This document shows, in pieces, positions 31,420 through 39,750 of a stretch of 45,770 nt of DNA. The notes beneath the pieces are model-generated. The model was not told where the DNA came from and ran no database searches. It worked only from the letters and a program-made list of their open reading frames with translations. Both the position numbers and the translations under genes were made by a program. This DNA is from Candidatus Abawacabacteria bacterium (GTDB lineage Bacteria > Patescibacteriota > Gracilibacteria > RBG-16-42-10): positions 1-45,770 of the forward strand of contig JACQZO010000028.1 of the NCBI GenBank assembly GCA_016207805.1, written 5' to 3'. Each line of letters starts with the position of its first letter. The stretch's first letter is position 1.

Positions 31420-33657
31420 TTATTCCACTTGATACATTACTTGTCTGATTATTTTTTGGCCGTTTTGATCGTAGCCACTGACAGAAAGTATGTAGGATCC
31501 TGCTCGGGTAGGTAATTGACAGTTAGCTGGAAGCAATTGGTTGTTTAATGTTATTTCCAGTCTACTCATATGACTGGTGATTATTTCACAAGGAATTGAT
31601 TCATGGCTATCAGGAATCTCAGGATCAAGCTGGAAAATATCATGATTAGCTGGTTTTACGATAGTGATCCCTGTTTGCAAACTGGTGGTAGTAGTGAACT
31701 TCTTTTGCCAAGCATTCAACTCTGTTGGTAAGTGTAAACCATCTGCTTGATACCAGGTGTCAAAACTTTGTGGTGCCGTGTGGGGAACAAATAATTCTTC
31801 TACAGTATGTTGGCAATACTTAGTGGGCAATTGGCCTGAGGGAATACAGATGGTGTGGGTCTCAATACTGGGGTCTAAAGTAAATGCAGATGTAGTCGTG
31901 TGAGGTAGGTCACGCATAATTCTTTGAAAAATGGACCCAGCACCAGTAATGCCACTTACTCCGTGCATTGGAGCACCGTCAGCATTGCCACTCCACACTC
32001 CTACGGTATATTGTTTAGAAAAGCCTGCTGTCCAATTATCGTTGAAGTTTCGACTAGTGCCAGTTTTTGCCGCTACCGGAAAGTCAAAAGTTAAGTTGTT
32101 GTATTCATCAAAGGCTGGTTCGCGAGCTTTATTGTCACTGAGCACATTAATAATCAGTGAGGCTGCCGCTTTTAATTGGTTGTTTGTTGCGCCTGTTTTG
32201 ATGAGATCTGAGGGGAATGAAACTTCTTGCCCATCGATAATTACTTGTTGCATTGTTTGGAGTTCTTGGTATCTGCCTAGATTGGCCAATGTGTAATAAG
32301 CATTGGCCAATTCAAATAGACTAACTTCACCGCTGCCTAAAGCCAAGGAGAGCCCGTAATGATCATCAGATTCTTTTAGACTACTGATTCCTACTGCTTC
32401 TAATAGCTTCTTTGCCTTGCTTATACCAACGAATTCCAAAGCTTTCACAGCAGGAACATTGTAAGAGTTGGCTAATGCCTGACGTAAAGTTACTGGTCCG
32501 TGGAATTCTAAATCATAATTCAGCGGTGTATAGGGAGTATTAGTGCTAGTTAAAAAACGACTAGGAATATCATAAATGATGGTACCAGCTCCCCATCCTT
32601 CAAGGATACTGGCTAAGTAGATAAATGGTTTAAGGGCTGAGCCGGGTTGGCGCGGAGCTTGAACCATATCTACTTTCCCTTCATGGTCATGATCGAAGTA
32701 ATTGGGACTACCAACATAGCTAAGTACTTCACCATTACTATTATTTATTACTATACTAGCGGCATTGTGAATGTTTTTTTCGGTTAACTTTGTTAACTCT
32801 TCTTGAATTGCACTTTTATTGTGGAAATAAAGTTTACTATCTAATGTCGTAAGTACATCTACTTTTTTATTGTGCCAAAAGTCCTGTCCCCATTTCTCTT
32901 CCAAATTACTTAAAACGAAATAAACAAAGTGCGGAGCAATAATACTATTCTCTTCAGAGAACTGAGGTGTGGGGCTGCGGAGGATACTATCTTTTTCGGT
33001 ATTAGAAATAAGGCTCTTTTTAGCTAGCAGTTCAGCAATGTGCTGTTTCCTCCGGGTGATCTTGGTAGCTGTCAAATCACTGGGGTTCTTGATTATTGCT
33101 GCCAGTAAAATTGCTTGATGCCAATCTAAATCTGTTGGTGCTAAGGAAAAGTATTGTTGAGCTGCTTTACTTAAGCCAATAATACGGTTTCCATAGGAAG
33201 TAGTGGTTAAATAATAGGCTAAGATATTTTGTTTGCTTTGATTGGCGTGCAAAAAGTAAGCCAGTAAAATGTCTGCAGCTTTGTGCTTAAAGGTTCGTGG
33301 GCGATTTATTCCTAGTATGCTTCGGCTGGTCTGTTGAGTAATAGTACTAGCACCAGAGACTTCAGAAGAGTTGCTAACTCGTTCGTATACGGCTCTGGCA
33401 AGGGCAAGAATGTCTATGCCGTTATGACTAAAAAAACGTTGATCTTCAGTGATTAAGAGACTTGATAGTGCTCGTGATGCCAACTGGGGCTGATCCTTGG
33501 TATTGCCTATAGTCCATTGGGCCAATACTTGATGATGGCGATCGTAGATAGTTAACTGGCTAATTGTATTAGTATTTTTGATATTGCTGAATGCACTGAC
33601 CACAAAAGCTGTAATCATAAGGATGAAGTAGGGCCACAATATATTTTTCTTCTTCAT
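31420..33657 (-). CDS. pbpC: penicillin-binding protein 1C (bifunctional)
   Basis: A 745-residue class A PBP of the 1C type. An N-terminal membrane helix precedes the glycosyltransferase domain, with the EDQRFFSHNGID signature and GASTITQQTSR. The transpeptidase domain has the SxxK motif in GSALKPF, SYN, and KTGTSRNFNDNW. A C-terminal beta domain (from about residue 655, TIVKPANHDIFQLDPEIP) corresponds to the BiPBP_C module found in PBP1C. It polymerises and crosslinks peptidoglycan outside the membrane. It is transcribed divergently from the gene at 33739. Confidence 0.93.
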   Translation of the reverse strand: MKKKNILWPYFILMITAFVVSAFSNIKNTNTISQLTIYDRHHQVLAQWTIGNTKDQPQLASRALSSLLITEDQRFFSHNGIDILALARAVYERVSNSSEVSGASTITQQTSRSILGINRPRTFKHKAADILLAYFLHANQSKQNILAYYLTTTSYGNRIIGLSKAAQQYFSLAPTDLDWHQAILLAAIIKNPSDLTATKITRRKQHIAELLAKKSLISNTEKDSILRSPTPQFSEENSIIAPHFVYFVLSNLEEKWGQDFWHNKKVDVLTTLDSKLYFHNKSAIQEELTKLTEKNIHNAASIVINNSNGEVLSYVGSPNYFDHDHEGKVDMVQAPRQPGSALKPFIYLASILEGWGAGTIIYDIPSRFLTSTNTPYTPLNYDLEFHGPVTLRQALANSYNVPAVKALEFVGISKAKKLLEAVGISSLKESDDHYGLSLALGSGEVSLFELANAYYTLANLGRYQELQTMQQVIIDGQEVSFPSDLIKTGATNNQLKAAASLIINVLSDNKAREPAFDEYNNLTFDFPVAAKTGTSRNFNDNWTAGFSKQYTVGVWSGNADGAPMHGVSGITGAGSIFQRIMRDLPHTTTSAFTLDPSIETHTICIPSGQLPTKYCQHTVEELFVPHTAPQSFDTWYQADGLHLPTELNAWQKKFTTTTSLQTGITIVKPANHDIFQLDPEIPDSHESIPCEIITSHMSRLEITLNNQLLPANCQLPTRAGSYILSVSGYDQNGQKIIRQVMYQVE

Positions 33658-33665
33658 GAAGATGT

Positions 33666-33695
33666 TTGTAAGGGATGTATACTACGGGGTATAAT
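33666..33695 (+). promoter_or_regulatory. sigma70-type promoter upstream of the conserved unknown gene
   Basis: TTGTAA and TATAAT are separated by 18 nt, the best canonical pair I saw in the window. The start codon lies 43 nt downstream. Confidence 0.55.
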
Positions 33696-33738
33696 AAAAG
33701 AGTAAATACTACTTTGAAACAAAATAATCATAAATATC

Positions 33739-34272
33739 ATGTCGCAAAAATCAAAACTAGTTAGTGCCTATGAAATGCTTCGTTCAGCAGAAAATGCTAT
33801 TGTTGCTGCCAAGGAAATATTGGCTTCTTTAGAGGATATTGGCACTGGCGGAAGTGGTACTTCTTTAGCTCCTGGTGATTTGGCTGAGCCTCGTATGGAA
33901 GGAAATGTGAAAATAGTGGAAGGAGTCTTTGATGGGCAAAATATGTTAGGTCAAGATCAGCGTATTTATCCAGTCCCTGCTAACTATGCTAGTAAGTCCA
34001 AGCTTATCCCTGGCGATCATCTTAAACTCACTATTGCCGAAAATGGGGCATTCAAATACAAGCAAATTGGTCCTATTCCTCGGCGAGAAGTTGTTGGTAT
34101 TGTGACTTACAATGATGGCCAATATCAAATTATGGCTGAAAATAAACTTTATAAAGTATTATTGGCGAGCATCACCTATTATAAAGCCGAGGTGGGGAGT
34201 TCGGTAACAATTATTATTCCCCAAGAAGGTGATTCTGAGTGGTGTGCCATAGAACATTTGCTGCCTAGCTAA
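33739..34272 (+). CDS. conserved protein of a family seen in Patescibacteria, unknown function
   Basis: A 177-residue protein. A helical N-terminus (SKLVSAYEMLRSAENAIVAAKEIL) is followed by a Gly/Ser linker and then beta segments: EGVFDGQNMLGQDQRIYPVP, SKSKLIPGDHLKLTIAENG and FKYKQIGPIPRREVVGIV. From memory the central part is highly conserved in many Patescibacteria genomes, where it is annotated as hypothetical. A tail of charged and hydrophobic strands follows. The pattern suggests a small oligomeric beta-barrel with a helical handle, perhaps nucleic-acid binding; that is inference. It has its own promoter. Confidence 0.8.
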   Translation: MSQKSKLVSAYEMLRSAENAIVAAKEILASLEDIGTGGSGTSLAPGDLAEPRMEGNVKIVEGVFDGQNMLGQDQRIYPVPANYASKSKLIPGDHLKLTIAENGAFKYKQIGPIPRREVVGIVTYNDGQYQIMAENKLYKVLLASITYYKAEVGSSVTIIIPQEGDSEWCAIEHLLPS

Positions 34273-34286
34273 AGGACAGCACCTTT

Positions 34287-35171
34287 TCAGTATTTTTGCG
34301 GTAACAAGAAACGAATTTGAAATGGGGCTTGAGTAAAGATCAAGGGTGTATCCGCATCAAGTAATTCACCATCAACCTGAAGCGTAAGGTGATCGGGTTT
34401 TTGAATCACAAAGTGTTTGCCTGGAATATGGCTGACACCTTCACTCTGAGTCAAAATTCTGCTCTGCTTTAGCTTTCTCGCTTCTCGAGGACTTAAGCTG
34501 TTATCAATGGTAACTAAATCTAATAAGCGATCCTGCGTAGAGAAGAGGATTTTTTGTGGCAACTGAAAAAAGTAGCCTGCATTTACTATTTCTACGTCGT
34601 ACGCTGCTACATTCACTGTGTATTTTTTTTCAATCATAATAGTCGTATTGTATATCGTCTGAGGTTTATAAAAAGTTGTGATGTTTTTTAGCCAGGAATT
34701 TTTCTTGATTCGTTGAGAATGTTTATCTCTCAGATCAATAATATTATTGACACAAAGACCTAATCCTGCCGAACTTAAAAAAAGATAATTATTTACTTTG
34801 CCGACATCAACGGCGATCGATCTAGGAACTGAAGCATATTGCTCTAGCAGATTTTGCCAAGGATATTGATCACAACCAAGACTCTGGGCGAAAAGATTAT
34901 TCGCTCCTATTGGTACTATGCCGATGGTAATCGGTGCATCCAAGATGCCGTTAATAATTTCAAATACTGTGCCATCTCCGCCGACACATAAAAAGTGGGA
35001 ATAGCCTTTTTTTAGTCCTAGTCTTGCTAAATGACCAGCATCACCTGGACTAATGGTCTTTACCATTTCACCCTCAATACCGAGGCGATCGAAAGTAAGT
35101 TTCAATTTGCTTTCGATTTGAGCAAGCTTACCTTTCCCAGCTACCGGATTTAGGATGGCGTAATAACGCAT
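34287..35171 (-). CDS. diacylglycerol kinase family lipid kinase
   Basis: A 294-residue lipid kinase of the YegS/BmrU group. It starts with YAILNPVAGKGK, has the nucleotide-binding FLCVGGDGTVFEIINGI and later IGIVPIGANNLFAQSLG. The C-terminal beta domain contains the conserved VDGELLDADTPL segment. It phosphorylates a lipid alcohol such as diacylglycerol at the membrane. It is the last gene of an SLH-bactofilin-kinase operon with 8-12 nt gaps. Confidence 0.9.
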   Translation of the reverse strand: MRYYAILNPVAGKGKLAQIESKLKLTFDRLGIEGEMVKTISPGDAGHLARLGLKKGYSHFLCVGGDGTVFEIINGILDAPITIGIVPIGANNLFAQSLGCDQYPWQNLLEQYASVPRSIAVDVGKVNNYLFLSSAGLGLCVNNIIDLRDKHSQRIKKNSWLKNITTFYKPQTIYNTTIMIEKKYTVNVAAYDVEIVNAGYFFQLPQKILFSTQDRLLDLVTIDNSLSPREARKLKQSRILTQSEGVSHIPGKHFVIQKPDHLTLQVDGELLDADTPLIFTQAPFQIRFLLPQKY

Positions 35172-35179
35172 GAGACATT

Positions 35180-35608
35180 TTACTCAGAAGCCAACTCTTT
35201 TTTCTCTCGAGCTAGCGGTCGGCGAGTAGGTGCAGGAGCCTCATTGTCTGAATTTGACTCGTGTCCCATAGTACAGCGACCATTTAAGATCCCGCCTTTG
35301 GTAATTATCAATTTACCTCGAACTGTGATATCACCAGTAATTTTGCCAGAAGTGCCAATTTCCAAATCTTCTTTGACACTAACATTTCCTTCAATAGTAC
35401 CATTTACTGTTAGCTTTTGAGTATCTACTTCGCCTTTAATCAAGGCGCCGATGCCCACTGTGAGACTACCGCCGATTTTTATGGTGCCTTTTTCCAAGGT
35501 ACCATCAAATATCACATTACTATCACTAGCTAAGGTGCCAGTAATTTTCATTTGTTTACCAATAGTAGTGACATGTTGTTGTGTCTCACGTTCGTTTGAT
35601 TGAAACAT
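35180..35608 (-). CDS. bactofilin
   Basis: A 142-residue bactofilin. The beta-helix core shows repeated turns of the kind IKITGTLASDSNVIFDG, IKIGGSLTVGIGALIKG, LTVNGTIEGNVSVKE and LEIGTSGKITGDITV. A polar C-terminal tail (EAPAPTRRPLAREKK) follows. Bactofilins polymerise into cytoskeletal scaffolds that place wall enzymes or determine shape. It sits between a surface SLH protein gene and a lipid kinase gene, all on one strand. Confidence 0.92.
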   Translation of the reverse strand: MFQSNERETQQHVTTIGKQMKITGTLASDSNVIFDGTLEKGTIKIGGSLTVGIGALIKGEVDTQKLTVNGTIEGNVSVKEDLEIGTSGKITGDITVRGKLIITKGGILNGRCTMGHESNSDNEAPAPTRRPLAREKKELASE

Positions 35609-35620
35609 ACTGCAATAGGA

Positions 35621-36637
35621 TTAAAAGATAAAAGAGTATTTGTAAAAATAACTGTAGTAACTGATTAACAAGATATGGCCAAGAATGAAGTTTATCAAGA
35701 AAATGAATGCCGTTTTCACTAGTGCTGGACTCTTAACTACTAAATACTGATATAATTCGAGACCAATTTTGCGTGGCGTAAGCAATGCTTTTATTGGGTG
35801 AAGATGGCTATCTTCTGAGCCACTGGCGTGTTCATATATGGTTATTTTAGGGATCAAAGCAATAATGCTTTGAATAATACTGCTGATTGGTCCAGTCAGA
35901 ATAGCGCCAATTACTCTACTTTGTGGGTGCTTGGGGAGTAATTTGTGCCACAAATTTAGGCTGTAATATGCAGTTATTCCCCAAAGGATTAGTGCCAATA
36001 ATAATGCCCATAGAGGAATAAGTGGTGCCTTTTGGGCCACCTGTTGGATCATAAGGTAGTATGTCAGTGTTGCCATTTCTGCTCTAGTAAGGGCTCGATT
36101 GGGCTCAAAAAGAGGAAGATTGTTCGGCCATAACCTATGCTCTACTAAATAGCGGGCATAGGGAAAGAACCAATGATCTTCCTTAACGTCACTAAATGTA
36201 GCCTCCTTAGTGTCTGGTACTTGAATTTGAAATGCATTGAATAGTACTTTGACTACTTCAGCACGGGAAATAGATTGATCAGGACGAAAGGTATTGTCAT
36301 CATAACCCCTGACTAGTTTTTCGCTAATAGCAAAGGAAATAAATGGCTTACCCCAATGTTCTGATGGAATGTCGGTAAATGATAGTACAGACGTTTCTGT
36401 TGGGATTTGTCGCTTACTCCCCAAGAGTGCAATTTTTAATGCTTCAGCTCGAGTTACTTGTCGATCTGGCAAGAATTGATTGTTTTCGTAACCTTTGATG
36501 ACATTTTGTTCCACTAAATACTGCACGGCTGGATAAGCAGAATTGATTGGTGGCAAATCAACAAATTGAGTACTAGCAAAGGCCAGAGTAATAAACCACA
36601 TAATAATTAGTAAGCAGGGGCAGTATAGCAAAATCAT
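35621..36637 (-). CDS. S-layer-homology (SLH) membrane protein
   Basis: A 338-residue protein. A hydrophobic signal segment is followed by three SLH domains: FVDLPPINSAYPAVQYLV to VTRAEALKIAL, FTDIPSEHWGKPFI to ISRAEVVKVLF, and FSDVKEDHWFFPYARYLV to LTRAEMATLTY. After these comes a membrane helix (LIPLWALLLALILWGITAYY) and two more hydrophobic regions near the C-terminus. SLH domains bind pyruvylated wall polymers, tying the protein to the cell wall. The frame opens at 36709 but that would overlap the divergent gene; ATG 36637 is chosen, with 36655 an alternative. Confidence 0.88.
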   Translation of the reverse strand: MILLYCPCLLIIMWFITLAFASTQFVDLPPINSAYPAVQYLVEQNVIKGYENNQFLPDRQVTRAEALKIALLGSKRQIPTETSVLSFTDIPSEHWGKPFISFAISEKLVRGYDDNTFRPDQSISRAEVVKVLFNAFQIQVPDTKEATFSDVKEDHWFFPYARYLVEHRLWPNNLPLFEPNRALTRAEMATLTYYLMIQQVAQKAPLIPLWALLLALILWGITAYYSLNLWHKLLPKHPQSRVIGAILTGPISSIIQSIIALIPKITIYEHASGSEDSHLHPIKALLTPRKIGLELYQYLVVKSPALVKTAFIFLINFILGHILLISYYSYFYKYSFIF

Positions 36638-36673
36638 TTCGCTATAAGCTAGCATTAAGAAATGAGAATGTGA

Positions 36674-36679
36674 TAGAAT
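36674..36679 (+). promoter_or_regulatory. possible -10 element (TAGAAT) of the 36702 gene
   Basis: GTGATAGAATATAAAGAG lies 22 nt before the ATG at 36702, matching the string upstream of the PKD gene at 27436 over 12 nt. Confidence 0.45.
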
Positions 36680-36701
36680 ATAAAGAGTAACAAAAAAACC
36701 A

Positions 36702-37520
36702 ATGGACACACCAATGTCACCTAATTCTACTCCACTTGAGGAGCATGATATGCCTAAATCAACTAATGAACCTGTATCAGCAAGTAGCTCTTTGATTCAT
36801 AAAGAACATGTACAGAAGTCACATCCTGCCTACTTTTTGTGGTTATTGGTATTAATCATTTTAGGCGCATGCGGTTTTATGGGATATATGCTCTATACTC
36901 AACAAATGGCTCTTGATAGTTATCGTAATGGACTGACGGCCTATCAGGACAGTATGCGCCAATGGACCGACCAGGTAAACACTTTGCAATCAGTAGTGCA
37001 AGATTTGCGCACCAAAGCTACACAGACACCTACTGCAGTACCCACAGTACCTGCAAATACAGCCTCTTCCAGTCCCAATGCATTATCTTCTGTTTTTCCT
37101 AGTTCATTAGGACAGCTCTTTGCTAGTCCGATTGCCAATAATTCGTCAGCCCGCCCTAGCTCAACACCTCAAGGAGAGTTAGGTGGTGAAGATGGGTCTG
37201 ACTTGTATAGTCCGGACCAAGGTGATGATGAATATGCTAATAGTGATTCACTATCTGGTGGCAGATTAAGCGCTGAAGATGAACGTGGCATGTTAGAAAC
37301 TTATCTGGCGGAAATAAAACAAGGTCAGCATAAAACGAGCCAACCGGATGGCTTATCTGTGTTTAAGAATCGTCAGGTGAGTGCTGATGGTCAAACAACC
37401 TATGATATTTTTAGAAGCACCAATGATGAAGAGCTGTTTTTTATTTACATTAGAAAAACGGGGACAGCTACCGGTCGTGAAGGGTGGTATGGGCCATTTT
37501 CTTCATTTCCTGGTTCATAG
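36702..37520 (+). CDS. single-pass membrane protein with low-complexity linker
   Basis: A 272-residue protein I do not recognise. The first 42 residues are polar, then one membrane helix (AYFLWLLVLIILGACGFMGY, residues 43-62), then a short coiled-coil-like part (QDSMRQWTDQVNTLQSVVQDL). A Pro/Ser/Thr-rich linker (105-160) and an acidic stretch (GGEDGSDLYSPDQGDDEY) precede a C-terminal beta domain with TTYDIFRSTNDEELFFIYI. The layout is that of an envelope protein spanning to the outside. A terminator hairpin follows, running into rlmE. Confidence 0.75.
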   Translation: MDTPMSPNSTPLEEHDMPKSTNEPVSASSSLIHKEHVQKSHPAYFLWLLVLIILGACGFMGYMLYTQQMALDSYRNGLTAYQDSMRQWTDQVNTLQSVVQDLRTKATQTPTAVPTVPANTASSSPNALSSVFPSSLGQLFASPIANNSSARPSSTPQGELGGEDGSDLYSPDQGDDEYANSDSLSGGRLSAEDERGMLETYLAEIKQGQHKTSQPDGLSVFKNRQVSADGQTTYDIFRSTNDEELFFIYIRKTGTATGREGWYGPFSSFPGS

Positions 37521-37550
37521 TCATTATAGCCAATTCAGTAGCAAAACGAT

Positions 37551-37587
37551 AAGATGGTAGTAAGAAAAAGTTTACTATCATCTTTTT
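37551..37587 (+). terminator. intrinsic terminator abutting the rlmE start codon
   Basis: AAGATGGTAGTAA (37551-37563) pairs with TTACTATCATCTT (37572-37584) as a 13-bp stem with one wobble pair and an 8-nt loop. It overlaps T5, after which the rlmE GTG begins at 37588. As a normal terminator it would end transcription right at the rlmE start. Confidence 0.8.
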
Positions 37588-38199
37588 GTGTCAAAAGCAT
37601 TTAATCCTCAAGATTTTTATTTTAGAAGAGCAAAAGAACAAGGCTTTCGTGCCCGTTCAGCCTTTAAGTTGGAGGAATTACAAAAACGTTTTCGTCTGCT
37701 GAAACCTGGCCAAAATGTGGTTGATGTTGGCTGTGCTCCAGGTAGTTTTTTACAATATGCCGCCACCATTGTTGGTCCAGAAGGGAAATTAGTAGGATTT
37801 GATATTAAGTCAGTGGCCAATCTTGGCAGAGCAAATATTGTCACCTATGTCGCAGATGTTTTGCAAGATGATTTAATCTCCTTGATCAAAAAAAGTTTCT
37901 CTATTGCCGATATTATTGTTAGCGACATTGCTCCTAATACTTCAGGGATAAAAGATGTTGATCATGGCCGCTCTATTCAATTAAATAGGGCAATTATTGC
38001 TATTGCTTCTACAGTTTTACGTAATGGTGGCAATGTTGTTTTGAAAGTTTTTGACGGTCGAGAATTTCCTGTTTTTCTCAAAGAATTAGAGACTATGTAT
38101 GAGCTGGTGAAAGTAGTTAAACCCGAGGCATCGCGTGATCGAAGCAGAGAAGTATATGTAGTATGTATGAGGAAGAAAAATCTAGAAACTAAGAGCTAA
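37588..38199 (+). CDS. rlmE: 23S rRNA 2'-O-ribose methyltransferase RlmE (FtsJ/RrmJ)
   Basis: A 203-residue FtsJ-family methyltransferase. SAM binding is in VVDVGCAPGSF. The catalytic KDKE tetrad is complete: Lys27, Asp113 (SDIAPN), Lys153 (LKVF) and Glu188. RlmE methylates U2552 of 23S rRNA in the A-loop during late 50S assembly. The start is GTG (MSKAFNPQDFYF), directly behind a terminator hairpin, so how it is transcribed is unclear. Its own terminator overlaps the stop codon. Confidence 0.94.
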   Translation: MSKAFNPQDFYFRRAKEQGFRARSAFKLEELQKRFRLLKPGQNVVDVGCAPGSFLQYAATIVGPEGKLVGFDIKSVANLGRANIVTYVADVLQDDLISLIKKSFSIADIIVSDIAPNTSGIKDVDHGRSIQLNRAIIAIASTVLRNGGNVVLKVFDGREFPVFLKELETMYELVKVVKPEASRDRSREVYVVCMRKKNLETKS

Positions 38200-38226
38200 A
38201 TTAGGTAGAGATTTTAGTCTTTTTTT
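38191..38226 (+). terminator. intrinsic terminator overlapping the rlmE stop codon
   Basis: AAGAGCTAAA (38191-38200) pairs with TTTAGTCTT (38213-38221), with one bulge, and runs into a T tract to 38226. The TAA stop codon lies inside the 5' arm. Confidence 0.6.
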
Positions 38227-38261
38227 GTTACGTTGTTATTCGATAATCTAGATTTTGTTGT

Positions 38262-38780
38262 ATGGTGACTTGTCCTCATTGCCAAAAAGAATTTGATCCT
38301 AAAAGTGGTAATAGCTCAAGCCACTTATCTGGGAAGACTTTTCAATGGGCTTTTCTATTAATCTTATTGGCGATGGGGTTGTATCAACTGGGGACGAATT
38401 CTGCTGAGCAGCAGTTATTATCGAGCGTTACCAACTTTCGGGGCGAATTGGGTGAGGCTTATGAGGTCTTTGATAAAGTGAGCAGCAATATTCAGGGCAG
38501 AATTGCTAAACAGGTAAGAGTGCGAGTAAAAACAAATGATATCGGTACGGTAACTACCCAAGCAAAAGAGCTTATTGCTGCTGAAAGAAATAACAATCCT
38601 ACCAATCTTATTTATTTGTATTTTTACCTAACTGATAAAGATCCTAGTACTTTGCCTTTGGAAAGTTGGTTTGCCAAGGTAACCTACGTGAACTTTGTGG
38701 TGATTCGAGATTTGGCTCCTGGTGACTTTCTGAATGCCAAAAGTATCGCTCCAGGTACTTATTTGGAAGTCAAAAATTAG
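38262..38780 (+). CDS. zinc-ribbon single-pass membrane protein
   Basis: A 172-residue protein. An N-terminal CPHCQKEF provides a half zinc ribbon (two Cys only; the second pair is absent). One membrane helix (TFQWAFLLILLAMGLYQLG) follows, then an alpha/beta domain (RVRVKTNDIGTVTTQAKELI and LIYLYFYL). A weak 5-bp hairpin with a T tract lies after the stop, before the SOD gene. I do not recognise the domain. Confidence 0.7.
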   Translation: MVTCPHCQKEFDPKSGNSSSHLSGKTFQWAFLLILLAMGLYQLGTNSAEQQLLSSVTNFRGELGEAYEVFDKVSSNIQGRIAKQVRVRVKTNDIGTVTTQAKELIAAERNNNPTNLIYLYFYLTDKDPSTLPLESWFAKVTYVNFVVIRDLAPGDFLNAKSIAPGTYLEVKN

Positions 38781-38842
38781 ATATTCAAAATAAGGGATGG
38801 TATGCTAGTGAAGCAATTTGCTTTTTTAAATTTTGTCATCTT

Positions 38843-39433
38843 ATGTATCAATCTCTTCCCTTACCTTACAATGAATTGAATGGTATCTCGCAAAATACTT
38901 TAACGATTCATCATGATAAATTATATGTTGGTTATGTGAATAAACTAAATGAAATTGAGGAAAAGTTAAAAACAGTAGATCGAGCTGCGGCTAATGGCAC
39001 TTACAGTGAATTTGGTGAACTGAAAAGGCAAGAATCCTTTGCTCGAGACGCAAAAATTCTTCATGAAGCTTACTTTGCTATTCTAGGGGGCGATGGTCAG
39101 CAAAGTGGTGCAGTAGTGCAACAAATTGAAAAAGATTTTGGCTCTTTTGATCTGTGGCTGGCTGATTTTAAAGCCTGTGGTTTGGTGGCTCGTGGCTGGG
39201 TTATTCTCGCTTGGGATATGAATGATGGTCGTTTACACAACTATATCTGTGATGCACATAATCAAGGTGGTATTTGGAGCTCTATTCCAGTGATTGTTTT
39301 AGATACCTATGAACATGCCTATATGATCGATTACGGTAGTGATCGCAAAGCATATATTGAGACATTCATGAAACAACTCAATTGGTCGGAGGCCAATCGT
39401 GTTTGGGAAAAGGTAAAGGGCTTTAGTCTCTAA
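38843..39433 (+). CDS. iron/manganese superoxide dismutase
   Basis: A 196-residue Fe/Mn SOD. The four metal ligands are in place: His23 (TIHHDKLY), His74 (LHEAYF), and Asp154 and His158 (VLDTYEHAY). The second-sphere Tyr31 is conserved, but the usual gateway His that lies four residues before it is Leu27, and the next His is Tyr28. The outer-sphere Gln comes from HNQG (Asn140-Gln141), as in Mn-type enzymes. It dismutates superoxide in the cytoplasm. Divergent, with likely altered proton gating; the metal preference cannot be settled by sequence alone. Confidence 0.93.
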   Translation: MYQSLPLPYNELNGISQNTLTIHHDKLYVGYVNKLNEIEEKLKTVDRAAANGTYSEFGELKRQESFARDAKILHEAYFAILGGDGQQSGAVVQQIEKDFGSFDLWLADFKACGLVARGWVILAWDMNDGRLHNYICDAHNQGGIWSSIPVIVLDTYEHAYMIDYGSDRKAYIETFMKQLNWSEANRVWEKVKGFSL

Positions 39434-39458
39434 CTTAATAGTTGTTACATCTACGGCA

Positions 39459-39488
39459 ATGGCGAAAATAAAGGCTTACTTTCGCCAT
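39459..39488. terminator. perfect 9-bp hairpin between convergent genes
   Basis: ATGGCGAAA (39459-39467) pairs perfectly with TTTCGCCAT (39480-39488) around a 12-nt loop. It lies between the SOD stop codon and the end of the convergent zinc-ribbon gene, and overlaps the latter's last codons. There is no long T tract on either side, so it may be a bidirectional terminator of modest strength. Confidence 0.55.
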
Positions 39489-39736
39489 CTCTTTAGACTA
39501 GGTATAGTTGCTTGAGCCAATTTTTGTGCTTCCTCTTTATTCATATGCAATTCCTTTGTCATATGATCAACTGAAGTGTTGATCATGTCATTTATTGTCA
39601 TTTTGGGAATCACAAATTCACCTTTTTGAAAACAGTACTTACAATATTCTTGACTATGACTATTATCTTCATTACTTCCCCAAAAACCTTCTCCCAATGG
39701 CATGCCACAGCTCTGACAACGAAACTTCGTTTCCAT
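39476..39736 (-). CDS. small putative zinc-ribbon protein
   Basis: An 86-residue protein with two Cys pairs: CQSCGMPL near residue 7 and CKYCFQKG near residue 32, the spacing of a putative zinc-ribbon family (Zn_ribbon_2). The C-terminal half is helical (HMTKELHMNKEEAQKLAQ). Function is unknown for the family. It lies 70 nt downstream of SulP on the same strand, separated by a strong terminator whose T tract ends 14 nt before this start codon. Confidence 0.85.
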   Translation of the reverse strand: METKFRCQSCGMPLGEGFWGSNEDNSHSQEYCKYCFQKGEFVIPKMTINDMINTSVDHMTKELHMNKEEAQKLAQATIPSLKRWRK

Positions 39737-39750
39737 AAAGATGCTTAAAC

